Positions 54,482 to 64,000 of a stretch of DNA of 64,000 nucleotides are shown one piece after another. The DNA is taken from positions 133,963,897 through 134,027,896 of the forward strand of contig OV050032.1 in assembly GCA_920105625.2 (NCBI GenBank), written 5' to 3'. The DNA comes from Clusia tigrina. Its lineage: Eukaryota > Arthropoda > Insecta > Diptera > Clusiidae. A program made the translations under genes and the position numbers. Under the pieces are notes generated by a model. The model worked only from the letters and a program-made list of their open reading frames with translations. It had not been told where the DNA came from and searched no databases. Within the stretch, counting starts at the first letter, position 1. The number at the start of each line of letters is the position of its first letter.

Positions 54482-55357
54482 TTACTTCTGTACCTCTTGT
54501 TTGTGGACATATGGATACCTGTAAGATTTGGTGTATATTGGTATGGTATCTGTGGTGTTAATTTGGTGTTTTATTTGATTAGTAAAGGTTAATTTATTGC
54601 CGTCTTTATAAAATATTTCTTCATAAAATTTGCACAATTTGAGTAGTTTTTTGGATTCCTCTTCATTAAGATGGTCTGTTCTTATTGTCTTATATGTGTC
54701 TTTTGGAGTTTCAAAGTTATCTTCTATGTTATTGAAGTTTTGTACTTCAATGAATTTTGAAGATTCGTATGACTCTACTTTTAAGGGTTGTTCCAAAAAT
54801 AAAATATGATCTTGATTGGAGTAATTAGTTATTTCTATTATGCTGTACCAATTTGTTGAATTATATAGACCTTCTGTTATATAGATATTGGGTTGAATTT
54901 CTATTGTAAGGACATATATGTTGCCATTTTGGTTATCCACAGGTAGTTTTGCTAATGTTTTTGACTTAACATGGATTTTTATATCGCCAGAAGTAAAGCT
55001 AGGTTTGAGTTTAATACTATTTGTTGCATTTTGTGTCACTAAAATATTTTTTTCTAAGTCAATTTTTGCATTAAGTAGTGTAAGGGAATCTAGACCTAAA
55101 AGTCCATCGAAATAGTTGTGGAACTGGAATAGGAGGAACTTAAAATGGCCTGGTTGATTAAATTCTGTGAAAATAGGTATAATAGAATGTTTGTTCAGTT
55201 CATATTTTTTAAATACAGTAGTTATTGTTGTTGGTTCGCAATTAAATTGTTGACTATTAGGTATGTATTCCGGATTGATGAATGATGCAGATGCGCCGGT
55301 GTCTAGGAGAAATCTTAATGGTCTTCCGAAGGGTGACTGGATGGTTATGTAGGGCAA
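54482..55357 (-). pseudogene. Errantivirus 3 protease and RT N-terminus
   Basis: A 291-residue frame: FGRPLRFLLDTGASASFINP carries an intact Asp-Thr-Gly-Ala (19-22), and FDGLLGLDSL follows near residue 88. The linker has LYNSTNWYSIIEI and LFLEQPLKVESY, corresponding to errantivirus 2. The end reaches YRYPYVHKQEVQK at the RT entry, where TAA (54482) interrupts. Gag ends only about 24 bases upstream, so protease was probably entered by frameshifting from gag. Confidence 0.9.
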
Positions 55358-55380
55358 TGTTCTTTCGTGTTTATTTAGTT

Positions 55381-56667
55381 CTATATACCCTGTCGGACGT
55401 TTGAGGCCAATGTGGGAAAATTTTCGTCCTCTTCGATGTTAGTGTGATTTCCTTCATCATTATCGAAGAATGTGTCCCAATTTGGTTGGTATTGGTGACT
55501 GTTGTTGTTCAAATTAAGCATTTCTTCAAATTTGAAATTCGAATTTCGTACAGTTTGTGTGCGTACATTTTGAGAGGTTTCTGGTTTCGGATAGTTTCTA
55601 AACATGTTGGAGTTTGTTGTGTCCAATGGCTCCGGTTTCTGATATCTATTATATTGATTGTTAAACTGTCTTTGATAAGTAGGTCTATCTGCTACATGTC
55701 TATTGTTGAATTCTTGATTAGGGTTTTGAAAAGGCTTATAAGAGTTATTATTCATTGGTGTTTGTTGTCTAAATTGTTGTTGCCGGAATGGGTTATTGCG
55801 GGCTGTGTTATTATTGTATCGGTTAAAACTATACGGGGTGAGTTGATTATTAAATCTATTTCTAAATTGTTGTGAGCTTGTCCTGAAGTAAGAAACATTT
55901 TGTTCCTTTATGCAATGTGAGAAAGCTTCTGCCATTGTATTTGGTTGCATAACTCTTATTCTGGAACCTAGTGGTTCTTTTATACCGCTTAAAAAGGAGT
56001 TGAGACACATTTCGGAGAGCAAATCCTTCTTTGCTTTGATGACATTTGTATCAGTTTCATGTATCATTATGTTGTTACATAAAGCGGATTGTATTTCTAT
56101 GATTTTACTATAGAATATCTCGATAGCGTCTTCATATTGTTTATTATTGTGCAAATCACGGATTAACGATGTTTCTGTTCGTTTGTCAGAGTAGTGTAAG
56201 ATTAAATTTTGTTTTATGTTGTCCCATATTAAAGGGGTGCCGTACATGTTCAGGACTTCGTTAGCTTGTCCCTCAATTTTGTTTCTAATCGCTCTAGGTA
56301 GTATTTGTCCCTGTGGGGTATTGTCGGTTCCTCGGATGTGAAGGAGGATTTCTTCCACATTGTTAAGGAATTCATGGAGAAGTCGTGGGTTTCCATCGAA
56401 CTTCGGCAAGTCTTTTATAGCGTCGGGTATTCTTAGAGCGTCAAATATTTGGCTATGAGTCTGCGGTGTTATTAAGGGTTGTGCTGGGGGAATAGGTTGA
56501 CTTTCTTGATTCATTGTACCCGATTGATTTGTTGCAATGTTTTTAATAAAACTTTCGTTTAAGCTAATGTCTGTACTTTCAGGTATAGAGGTTAGACTTC
56601 TAGAAAGTCTTCTTAGTGCATATGGAAAAAGGGTTAGATTTCTCTTTCGCTTATTTGGGTTAGGCAT
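55381..56667 (-). CDS. gag: Errantivirus 3 gag, frame intact
   Basis: A 428-residue uninterrupted frame starting MPNPNKRKRNLTLFPYALRR. Capsid landmarks shared with errantivirus 2 are ALRIPDAIKDLPKFDGNPR, RAIRNKIEGQANEVLNMYG, YSDKRTETSLIRDLHNNKQ and LLSEMCLNSFLSGIKEPLG. The C-terminal third is Asn/Gln/Arg-rich without a zinc knuckle, typical for this genus, and ends with an acidic stretch (FFDNDEGNHTNIEEDENFP). It would form the particle core. The basic N-terminus may bind RNA or membranes; that is inference. Confidence 0.9.
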   Translation of the reverse strand: MPNPNKRKRNLTLFPYALRRLSRSLTSIPESTDISLNESFIKNIATNQSGTMNQESQPIPPAQPLITPQTHSQIFDALRIPDAIKDLPKFDGNPRLLHEFLNNVEEILLHIRGTDNTPQGQILPRAIRNKIEGQANEVLNMYGTPLIWDNIKQNLILHYSDKRTETSLIRDLHNNKQYEDAIEIFYSKIIEIQSALCNNIMIHETDTNVIKAKKDLLSEMCLNSFLSGIKEPLGSRIRVMQPNTMAEAFSHCIKEQNVSYFRTSSQQFRNRFNNQLTPYSFNRYNNNTARNNPFRQQQFRQQTPMNNNSYKPFQNPNQEFNNRHVADRPTYQRQFNNQYNRYQKPEPLDTTNSNMFRNYPKPETSQNVRTQTVRNSNFKFEEMLNLNNNSHQYQPNWDTFFDNDEGNHTNIEEDENFPTLASNVRQGI

Positions 56668-56924
56668 ATGATATATTATTATTATAAATTTATTTATTTA
56701 TTTATTTTTTTTTTTTTTTATATACTTATACACTTACATAACTTATACACTTACATACACCCAATGATTATTTAGCTTAAGTTCTTTCCGCTGATTGTTA
56801 TTTATGGAGCTGTTGTTCTACTAGTTCTTTTTGTTCATCGGTGATAAGAGCTGGAAAGCTGCCGGTGCACTTCAATATTTTTTTGTTTTTTTTTTTTTTT
56901 GCCACTGCTACTGGTGTTCGATAT

Positions 56925-57060
56925 AATCTATACTGTGCGATACAGTGATTATTCGACGGCAAATTTATGCTTTGCACTTTTTTAAATTGCCACTATCATT
57001 GAGCGATTCAAAGTTCAATATAATCTATACTGTGCGATACAGTGATTATTTGACGACAAT
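56925..57060. repeat. 88-bp leader duplication with a stem-loop
   Basis: ATAATCTATACTGTGCGATA followed by CAGTGATTATT occurs at about 56932 and 57020. Each contains ACTGT-GCGAT-ACAGT, a perfect 5-bp stem with a 5-base loop. The location is the untranslated leader of errantivirus 3, between primer site and gag. Confidence 0.85.
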
Positions 57061-57104
57061 TTTGTTTAAAGCACTTTGTTTTTTTTATTGAACGACCGTT
57101 CACC

Positions 57105-57121
57105 GGACTACCGACTGCGCT
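57105..57121 (-). promoter_or_regulatory. Primer binding site of errantivirus 3
   Basis: The minus strand reads TAGCGCAGTCGGTAG directly after the LTR. TGGCGCAGTCGGTAG is the known site complementary to tRNA-Ser in 17.6/297-type elements; here the second base differs. Confidence 0.8.
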
Positions 57122-57449
57122 ACTTAAGTTTTGTAGATGCTCTTTTATGAAAAAAAATATTTGAACACTAAGAATATATAAATCCTTAGTCAACTTATCT
57201 CAAAGTAAAAGGCACAACTTGTCAGTTCAACGTTATAAACTTTATTAAAACTTATTTGTTAGTAATATTTGTAAATTGTAATCTTAACTTACGGATAGAG
57301 GTTTTAAAAAGAGAAGGAAAAGGAGGTTTGAAAAGAGATAGCAGGTATATAGAGTTAATATAGAATAAGTGTGTAGTTAGTGTTACTGAGCGGCTGTAGC
57401 TACCGTTCCGATCTGTCCCCAACTCACATGGCGCCGACGGCCAAGAGGC
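57122..57449 (-). mobile_element. 5' LTR of errantivirus 3
   Basis: Partner of 50161-50488. The outer end lies next to BEL-2 DNA; the segment CGCCGACGGCCAAGAGGCGC at this edge recurs 58 bp further right (about 57486), so the exact LTR end is uncertain. Confidence 0.85.
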
Positions 57450-57832
57450 GCCAGATGATCGGTTTTGCAGGCCAGTTCGGTCGAACAACGCCGACGGCCA
57501 AGAGGCGCCAGATACAGACGCAGTCACAGCACTCGAAAAATACAGTTCCTCGACCGTGGTGTCAGCGGCCACCAGCACTAGGGAGCAGTTTTCGGACAGC
57601 AATACTAGTGGCGCCATGACAAGTATGGATTACTTAGTGATGTCAGGCAATCAAGTTTGGCGACTGTTATTCGCGCAAGGGTAGCAGAGCCGGAGCGAAG
57701 TGCTACTTTTAAGAGCTTTTTAAACTTAAGATTAAAAAAAAACATAGTGGAGCATTAAAAAAAAGAGCGAGAATGATTATTTAGAGACAGAGTTTTGGGT
57801 GCTACCAAGAGAATGTAACAGCAAGAGGTTTA
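57450..57832 (+). other. BEL-2 gag-pol transition, degenerate
   Basis: It should hold the BEL-2 protease active site, but no Asp-Ser/Thr-Gly motif is readable. An A-rich tract lies at 57730-57765. Confidence 0.4.
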
Positions 57833-58363
57833 GTGGAGATACCCATGCATTTTAAGAATGAGTGTTTATGGGCGGATCCTGAGTTTTGGAAGGCAAGACC
57901 AGTCGAGCTACTGTTAGGAGCAAATATGGTGGCCAGAGCCATTACGGCGATAATGCCAAATGAAGTGCAAGGCATTGCCATATATGAGAGCATGTTTGGG
58001 CAAGTCATTTTCGGGGCACAACCCTGTGAGGGAGATAGAGGGGCCGATGCTATAGTTGCTTCGATAGAATGTATCGATAGCAAAAGGTTAGACGAGTTAC
58101 TTCAGCGCCTGTGGCAGATAGATCAGATGGAGGCGATAACTCGCTGGAGAACAGATGAGGAGCAGGAAGTGGAGCAAAATTGTATGGAGACTTATACTAG
58201 AGATGAAACATTGAGTTTTATTGTGACAATTCCAGTGAAAGAGACGGTGCAAGGTTTAGGCACTTCAACAGCAATAGCATTGCGCAGGTTTATGTACTTG
58301 GAGCGGAAACTAGAGAAAGACTCAGAGCTGAGAGAGCAATATGTAGAATTCATGAGAGAGTAA
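57833..58363 (+). pseudogene. BEL-2 protease end and RT N-terminus
   Basis: Residues 26-70 (VELLLGANMVARAI, then ESMFGQVIFGAQP) match the end of Pao protease, a conserved DLLLGAD-like and FGWILSG-like pair. LDELLQRLWQIDQME and W-x-TDEEQEVEQ follow, the linker to RT, and LRRFMYLERKLEKDSELREQ is the first RT segment. The frame stops at 58363. The fingers, palm and YVDD are absent: the sequence passes directly to RNase H about 20 bp on. RT is therefore deleted, not just frameshifted. Confidence 0.82.
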
Positions 58364-58379
58364 GAGAGATAGGGCATTT

Positions 58380-59229
58380 AGAGCAATTTAAAATTAGAAG
58401 GTGGATTGGTACCACAACAGATGCTAAGGTCCAGATTCATGGATTTGCGGACGCATCGATGAGCGCGTATGGTGCAGTAATTTATGTGCGAATTGATCAT
58501 GGCAACCAGCAAGTGGAGGCCAATTTACTGACGTCTAAGGTGCGCATAGCTCCTTTGAAGACGATTACAGTACCAAAGCTTGAACTGTCAGCAGCCAAAT
58601 TACTGGTACAGCTGCTATGCAGCGTGAGCAAAGAAATGGGGTGGGCAAGATGGGAGTACAGCTTGTGGACAGATTCACAGGTTGTTCTGCACTGGATCAG
58701 AGAACTACCATGTGAGCTGAAGATGTATGAAGCAAATAGAGTTTCAGAGATACAGACTCACACAGAGCTTGGGCGTTGGCGCTATGTAAACACAAAACAA
58801 AATCCAGAAGATTTGTTAACTAGAAGCTTAACAGCGAGAGAGCTAGTTGGTAATAAGCTCTGGTTATATGGACCGGAGTGGTTACGTAAATCAGAAATCA
58901 GTTGGCCAGCCAACATTTTTGAGCCGGAAAAACCAACTGAAGGGCTTAAAGAGCTGGGAGCGTATCACGTGACATATTCAAGCGAGTTTTTGCAAATATT
59001 TATACCGAGCAGGGGCAGGAGCATGGCGCTGATTGACTGCGCGCGAAGTCTAGACAAGAGCATCAACATATTGAGCTACATCATCAAGTTTGTGCGAAGA
59101 GCAAGGCAGAGAAAGAGGAGGCGCAGAACTCGGCACAACAACCGAGTAGTGCAAGCGCCAACAGTGGAGGAGAAATATGAAGCAATTCCTGCTGAAGCAG
59201 GCGCAGGAGAGATTTCAGACAAGAGATAG
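58380..59229 (+). pseudogene. BEL-2 RNase H and pre-integrase region
   Basis: The frame is open from about 58380, before the ATG at 58459. IHGFADASMSAYGAVIYVR contains the first RNase H Asp. LTSKVRIAPLKTITVPKLEL, LWTDSQVVLHWIRE and VSEIQTHTELGRWRYV follow, with LTRSLTARELVGNKLWLYGP, all standard Pao motifs. RNase H would remove the RNA strand during reverse transcription. The C-terminal part is basic (RRARQRKRRRRTRH). It is intact as a frame but lacks RT before it. Confidence 0.88.
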
Positions 59230-60310
59230 ACAAACTACGAGGTATTGGGCAGGTGCAAGAAGTGAGCAAAATTAGTGCATTAAATCCAATAATGGACAGC
59301 AAGGGCCTATTGATAGAGGGCGGACGATTGGCGAGATCAGAAGAAGCCTATGAGATGATGCATCCAGTGGTAGTGAAGCATGGTTCTCCAACAGCATGGC
59401 TGATAATGGACCACGTTCATCGTATGACTAGGCATGGTGCTGTGCAAGTGATGATGCAATTCATCAGACAAAAGTTTTGGATTCCAAAACTACAGAGCCA
59501 ATTAAGAGCTTTTCTCCACAAGTGCGTGGTGTGCGCGTGCTATAATCACAGATTTGAGCAACAGCTGATGTCTGAATTGCCATGCGATAGGGTGTAAGTT
59601 GAAGAAGGAGATGTGAGCGAATATACAGTGACAATGGCACATCATTTGTAGGGGCGGCAAGAGAGCTGAAAAGAGCACAAGAGAGCTGGCAAGTAAGAGC
59701 TTTTTTTGAGCATTTGAGCAACAAGGGGACAGAATGGATATTCATGACGCCAGCAGCACCGCATCATGGCGGATTATATAAAGCTGCTGTGAAGTCAATG
59801 AAGTACCACCTGACGCACATTGCTGAGCAAAAGATTTTAACACAAGAGCAGCTATCTACCCTCCTAGTAGAGATAGAAGCAATTTTGAACCCAAGGTCTT
59901 CGACACCTTTGAGTGATGATGCGGAAGATATTCAGGCCTTGACGCCAGCGCATTTTTTGATAAGGGAGCCATTGATCATTCCCTTACCATTCGTGAGCGA
60001 GCAGCAGTGAAAGGAGCAAGTTTATGGAGAGCGCATTAGAAAATGATTGAGCATTTCTGGAAGAGATGGAGAGAGGAATATTTGACGGCGCTGCAGAGCA
60101 TAAAAAATTGCGCAGAGAACGAGAGCCAATGAGCTTGGATCAATTAGTGCTGATCAAGAGTGAACTTTTCCAACAGCGCAATGGGCTTTGGGCAGAATTA
60201 CTGAGCTAATAAGGAGCCGATATGGTCTAATACGTTCAGTCATTGTGCAGACGGCCACAAACCGTCTGACAAGGCCTGTTCAGAAGATATGTGCTTCCAA
60301 TTGCACCGAG
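59230..60310 (+). pseudogene. BEL-2 integrase
   Basis: The first frame (59253-59597) carries LLIEGGRLARSEE and the zinc module LIMDHVHRMTRHG with FLHKCVVCACYNH. A damaged part follows with a readable DNGTSFVGAARELKRA (second catalytic Asp, about 59625-59670). The frame 59714-60010 contains PHHGGLYKAAVKSMKYHL, where the family has Trp-Glu: the catalytic Glu is Lys here (residue 23). HFLIREPL is typical for Pao. The end (about 60050-60310) includes FWKRWREEYLTALQ and LGRITELIRSRYGL, the DUF5641-type C-terminal domain, in shifted frames. Confidence 0.85.
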
Positions 60311-60370
60311 CGAATAGAGGGCGGCTTTATGAAAGCAAAGACAGGAGCTCCTTCTCTTGCTAGCGGGGAC

Positions 60371-60807
60371 TGTATCAAATGCAACCATGCGTTTGAGTTT
60401 TCGCACATAGCGAAAATAGGTTCAGCGAGTATTTTAAAGTTTAGTTCGTTTCTGACGATGGAGCTGGGCGGTTGTGCCAATGGGGCAGGGCGTGAGAGCA
60501 CAAGGAGCAGTGCGGTGCAATCTATGTGCAGGGAGCTGAGCCAGGAGAGAGTGCAATCTATTTGCAGGGAGCTGAGCCAGGAGAGCGGTGCAGAGCAGGG
60601 GATCTTAGAGCAGGAGCCTATACAGAGCCTATACACAAGTATGAGCGGTGCCACAGGTATTCGAGAGCATAGTCACGTTCAGATTATATACACTGACAAT
60701 ATTTATGTTCACATTGCATTATACATTATATATATCCATAAACGTACCTATTTACACATACATATGCAGGTCCGTTCATGCATATGAGAGCAATTGAGCT
60801 AAACGCG
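60371..60807 (+). mobile_element. BEL-2 3' LTR (partial)
   Basis: It starts TGTATCAAATGCAACCATG, one base after the purine-rich AGCGGGGAC, and matches 27018-27456 nearly throughout. Its right end could not be defined; similarity ends at AAACGCG. The frame that runs through it from integrase is not a gene of its own. Confidence 0.78.
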
Positions 60808-60872
60808 CTAGAGCTTGTGGATATTCACTAATTGTATGTACTCGTATATACATATATACATGTATCGCATAC

Positions 60873-62660
60873 ATGCCGATCTTCCACTTAAAACAATTGT
60901 GTTTTTATTTAAGTCGGATTGCAGTAAGTATTGCCATAGTTTCATTGTCGATTCGATACAAAGTTGCTATAAGTGAAATTGAAGCCATTGCAAACGCAGA
61001 TTGGCATATCTTTTTCGAAGAAGATGAAAATAGTAATGATGAAAGCGAAGATGAGTTCTTGGAAGAAAAGTTTTAAAGAAATTAGTAAGAGGAGAGAAAA
61101 TAATAAGGGATTTATTGGAAATTTTGATAGAAAATGACCCAGACCCAAACAGTGCTGGTGATAAAGACGAAAGTTTCAGAGTTTGTTTTGAAAAAGTGGA
61201 CGCTTCTAAATTGATATGGAGAAATCGTTAAATGGAGCCCCTCAATGCGGTCTGGAAGGATTGCAGTAACCAATGATGAGTACCACGTAAAAATACCTAT
61301 AAAATACAATATTTTTGAACATATAACATCGCCAAGCAATTTCTATGCGATGGAAAAAATGGTATATAACTAAAATCCGCCATTTTGACATGAGACATTA
61401 GATCAGATTTATGGGTATTATAAAAATACCGCAAAAAAGTATTATATGGTCAAAGAAATTAAAATTAAATTTTATAACTGACGAATTTTATAACTGAATC
61501 GAGCCAGATTTAAGAAATCAAAACCTGTTTTCACTTCAATGACAATTTCAAACAGCCAAAAAAAAAATGAATCAAATTATGACACACTGTATAATATACG
61601 TCCATTGCTAACTTTGCTAAAAAATAGGTAGAACCTTTTACCCCAAGATAAATTACAGTGCGTGGATGAAAAAATTATAGCATTCAAGGGTGAATCGAGC
61701 TTGGAACACTACAATCCATCAAATCCCTATAAGTGGAGGATGTTTACCAGAGCTGACGCATCAGATATGATTTACGAACATGTTCAAGTTGCAGGTCGGC
61801 AGACCTTCAGATATTGTGTTGTATTTAGCCTCTAGTCTGCCGGAGAATCAAAATTTTGAACTTTACTTTGATAACAGGTTTACTTCAGGTCTTATGATTG
61901 CACTGAAAGAAATTGGCATATTTTCGTCTGGAACCATCCGGAGAAATAGAATTACGAAATGTGATCTGCGCTCAGAAGCAGCAGAATTAAGAAAAAAGAC
62001 AAGGTGTTGTATGATATGAAATGTAAGACTACCCAATATTACTTCTATTTGCTGGGTACGATAATAAAGCTGCAACACTTTTGTCCATCCATACCTCCGA
62101 CAAACCCTTGGTAACCTGCAAGCGTTGGAGCGGTAAGGAAAAAATGTGTAGTTACTCCACGCTCAGCTGTATTGGAAGACTATATTCTGCATATGGGTAG
62201 GGTTGACTTATGTGATATGCCCATGGCGCTGTATAAAATTAACCAAAAGTAAAAAAATTTCTACATGCGCATTGTCTACAGGGCCATTGGAGCAGCTGTT
62301 CTAAAGTATATAACACATTTCAAGACGTCCAAAGATATTCCTAAGCCGAAACAGCTTATATATTTCCAAATGGAACTAGCGGAGACACTACTAGACACCA
62401 TGCCTTTCTCCACCAGCATACAACGAGCAAGAGGTCGTCCTGCTGCAGAGAGCCTGCAAACTACGTCCATTTGATCACCAACACCATCATATGTGAACAG
62501 TGCTTCAAACTCACGGAAACCCAATGCTCCATCAAAACCGTCTAGATATGATGAGAAAGGGCATTGAGTAATATGGGACCAGAAACATCACTGCCGCATT
62601 TGCAAAACCGGAACTCCGCTTTTCAAATGCATGAAATGTTATGTTTACTGCAAACCCAAA
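60873..62660 (+). pseudogene. piggyBac-family transposase, heavily broken
   Basis: Fragments in order: an acidic N-terminal region (ADWHIFFEEDENSNDESEDE, 60873-61076); about 61640-61780 with LQCVDEKIIAFKGESSL, holding the first catalytic Asp, and HYNPSNPYKW; 61780-62019 with PENQNFELYFDNRFTSGLM, the second Asp; about 62030-62110 with NKAATLLSIHTSDKPL-like residues; about 62200 with VDLCDMPMALYKINQK, the third Asp; 62265-62474 with MRIVYRAIGAAVLKYITH; and a C-terminal cysteine cluster (CRICKTGTPLFKCMKCYVYC) near 62590-62650. Stops and indels separate all of them. It would have been a cut-and-paste transposase acting at TTAA sites. No termini were identified. Confidence 0.87.
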
Positions 62661-63269
62661 AAAAAATTTTTTTTCTTACCGTACATAAACCATAAGTGTA
62701 TTATATAAATTTTTTTATATAAATTCAAATTTGTTCTTAATTGTCTGCTCTTATTTATTACCAGCATGGACAATGGTTGCTTATAGGCAACTTTTCAAAA
62801 GACCTTCCAGGAAGGACATTGGACTATAAAATTTTTAAAATAGCTTTTTTAGGGTCAAAAAATAATGAATTTTTTGGAGCACAGGTTAAAAAGTGGTCCT
62901 CAGAGGACTAAAAATCTTCACAGTGATACTCGACGCGTACAGATACATTTTTTCTACGGTGTTCTAACTAATTTTCTCTTATTTACTTAAAAACAATATT
63001 CAGTGGTATACTGATATTTAAACAAATAGGTAAGCGTGAGGCGTGAATTTATGGTCTTCGGGCCTTCTCTAGTTTTAGTTAACCATAACTTTCCCCTCAA
63101 AAATTTCAGCTTCAAAATCCAGAACCAAAACAAAGTTCCAAAAAAACGCCTTTCCCACCACTATCTCAACAAAATAGCACCAACAAAATTTCAAACAACA
63201 AGAAAATCAACTTCTCATTTAAGAGACATACAGTAAGAGACAACAAGTAACACTAACAATAACAATACA
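62661..63269. other. AT-rich spacer, no gene seen
   Basis: A 66-residue frame at 63036-63236 lacks any supporting motif and is not considered a gene. Confidence 0.5.
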
Positions 63270-63600
63270 ATACCGAGTAAAGAAGTCAGTAGTCCTCTTA
63301 GAATTTTAGTTATGCGTGCGAGTTCAACAATGGGGACGCTTTCATCATTAAGAGCATATTTTCGGTCAAGTACCTTGAGTTGAGTATAATAGAGGAAGGC
63401 GTTGCCTTTATCTGATCGGCTCTATTTTTTGTGCGTGGCTTTGTTAGGTCAATATGTACTAATATACGTACTAATATAGAATTTCGCACAAAAATATTGT
63501 GTAGGTCGAAAGTTATAAAAAGAGTAGGCGTGGCTGTCAAAATAACCCTCCCATTTTTGTGTAGTTGTTAATGTTAGTACCTACACCCGTCCTGTTGAAG
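63270..63600 (+). repeat. Dispersed non-coding repeat, third copy
   Basis: GCGAGTTCAACAATGGGGAC, CTTTATCTGATCGGC, GTAGGCGTGGC and GTTAATGTTAGTACC match the repeat at 20805-21400. Confidence 0.65.
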
Positions 63601-64000
63601 TTCAAGGAGGATGCAAATTTAATGCATCATTTAAACCCGGAATAAATACCAAAACTGGATGACAATTATCGATGTGTTTATTTCTAAAAAAAGGAACAAA
63701 TTAAAATATACATATATCTCTTTAAAATGACCTTACCGCAATATCCTCCTCCTTCGCTATCAAAACTTCAAATCAAATTAAACTTTCAGCAAATGCCCAA
63801 CGGCGCAATGTCTAGCGGCTTAATAATGCTGTTTTGACAATAGAGGCAAATTTCCAGTATACGAAGGAGAAACAGAAACTGCGATTTGGTTTTACACTAA
63901 CAATTCAACATAGCACTGACACTTAAAAATATTACTACACGGCAGACAACAGTGGGCGCAATTAGTAACACCCCCAACCCCGTGAATCGACGCCGGTTCA
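63601..64000. other. Unrecognised right end
   Basis: No gene, repeat or element feature could be supported in the last 400 bp. Confidence 0.5.

Larger units (their letters stand above)
50161..57449 (-). mobile_element. Errantivirus 3, nearly full length
   Basis: A 7.3-kb minus-strand gypsy-type element with two 328-bp LTRs, a tRNA-Ser-like primer site, gag, pol and a shortened env. It sits inside BEL-2 and is therefore the younger of the two. Related to errantiviruses 1 and 2 by gag, integrase and env motifs. Confidence 0.92.
49141..60807 (+). mobile_element. BEL/Pao element 2, split by errantivirus 3
   Basis: Gag (49167-50118) and protease/RT/RNase H/integrase (57450-60310) are on the plus strand on either side of the minus-strand errantivirus 3, followed by a polypurine-like AGCGGGGAC (60362-60370) and a partial 3' LTR. 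No env is present. That both halves belong to one element is inferred from orientation and domain order. Confidence 0.78.

Noticed and set aside
60188..60787. 199-residue frame continuing from BEL-2 integrase
   Set aside because: Only its first part is integrase; the rest is read-through of the LTR, and the same LTR at 27 kb gives a similar chance frame.
63036..63236. 66-residue plus-strand frame
   Set aside because: No domain, signal or conservation that could be judged; length is expected by chance.

Overview
The window looks like repeat-rich, AT-rich chromatin of a higher fly. The transposon families (gypsy/errantivirus, BEL/Pao, Helitron, piggyBac, Harbinger-like), a 77-bp intron and the TATGTA/TACATA-rich spacers fit Diptera, possibly a tephritid fruit fly, but the species cannot be fixed from sequence alone. 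No prokaryotic gene is present. Almost every coding stretch is a damaged transposable element; only one short spliced gene looks like a possible host gene.

Layout. 1-5155: plus-strand Ty3/gypsy gag, protease, RT-RNase H and integrase in broken frames. 5156-6800: non-coding 3' region, probably LTR, with a TATA box, seven 47-bp repeats and four 142-bp repeats. 7218-7618: unknown minus-strand coding-like block. 8499-10210: baculovirus-F-like env, then A-rich DNA, a polypurine tract and the first 122 bp of an LTR. 10764-14812: decayed Helitron split by a complete 543-bp solo LTR with CCGT target duplication. 14813-20250: AT-rich spacer with a 59-residue two-exon gene at 17582-17838. 20254-20583: Harbinger-like fragment. 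21653-26037: BEL/Pao element with env, flanked by dispersed non-coding repeats. 27018-28310: solo LTR-like piece and tandem repeats.

28456-57449 is dominated by minus-strand gypsy-type elements. Errantivirus 1 (28456-34096) is rearranged and holds an inverted repeat of about 980 bp per arm. A gypsy-type element with both LTRs, PBS and PPT follows (34131-41053). Errantivirus 2 (41600-46823) and errantivirus 3 (50161-57449) come next; errantivirus 3 is inserted in a plus-strand BEL/Pao element (about 49141-60807) that has a satellite-like array in front of gag. 60873-62660 is a piggyBac transposase pseudogene. The rest is dispersed repeat and unrecognised DNA.

How it fits together. The genes form no operon or host pathway. 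Each element once encoded its own replication set (gag, protease, RT-RNase H, integrase, sometimes env), and all are now broken. The common minus orientation of the errantivirus-type elements, plus the long inverted repeat, is what a small-RNA-producing transposon cluster of the flamenco kind, or a hairpin-RNA locus, would look like. That is inference. The two-exon gene at 17.6 kb is the best candidate for something new.
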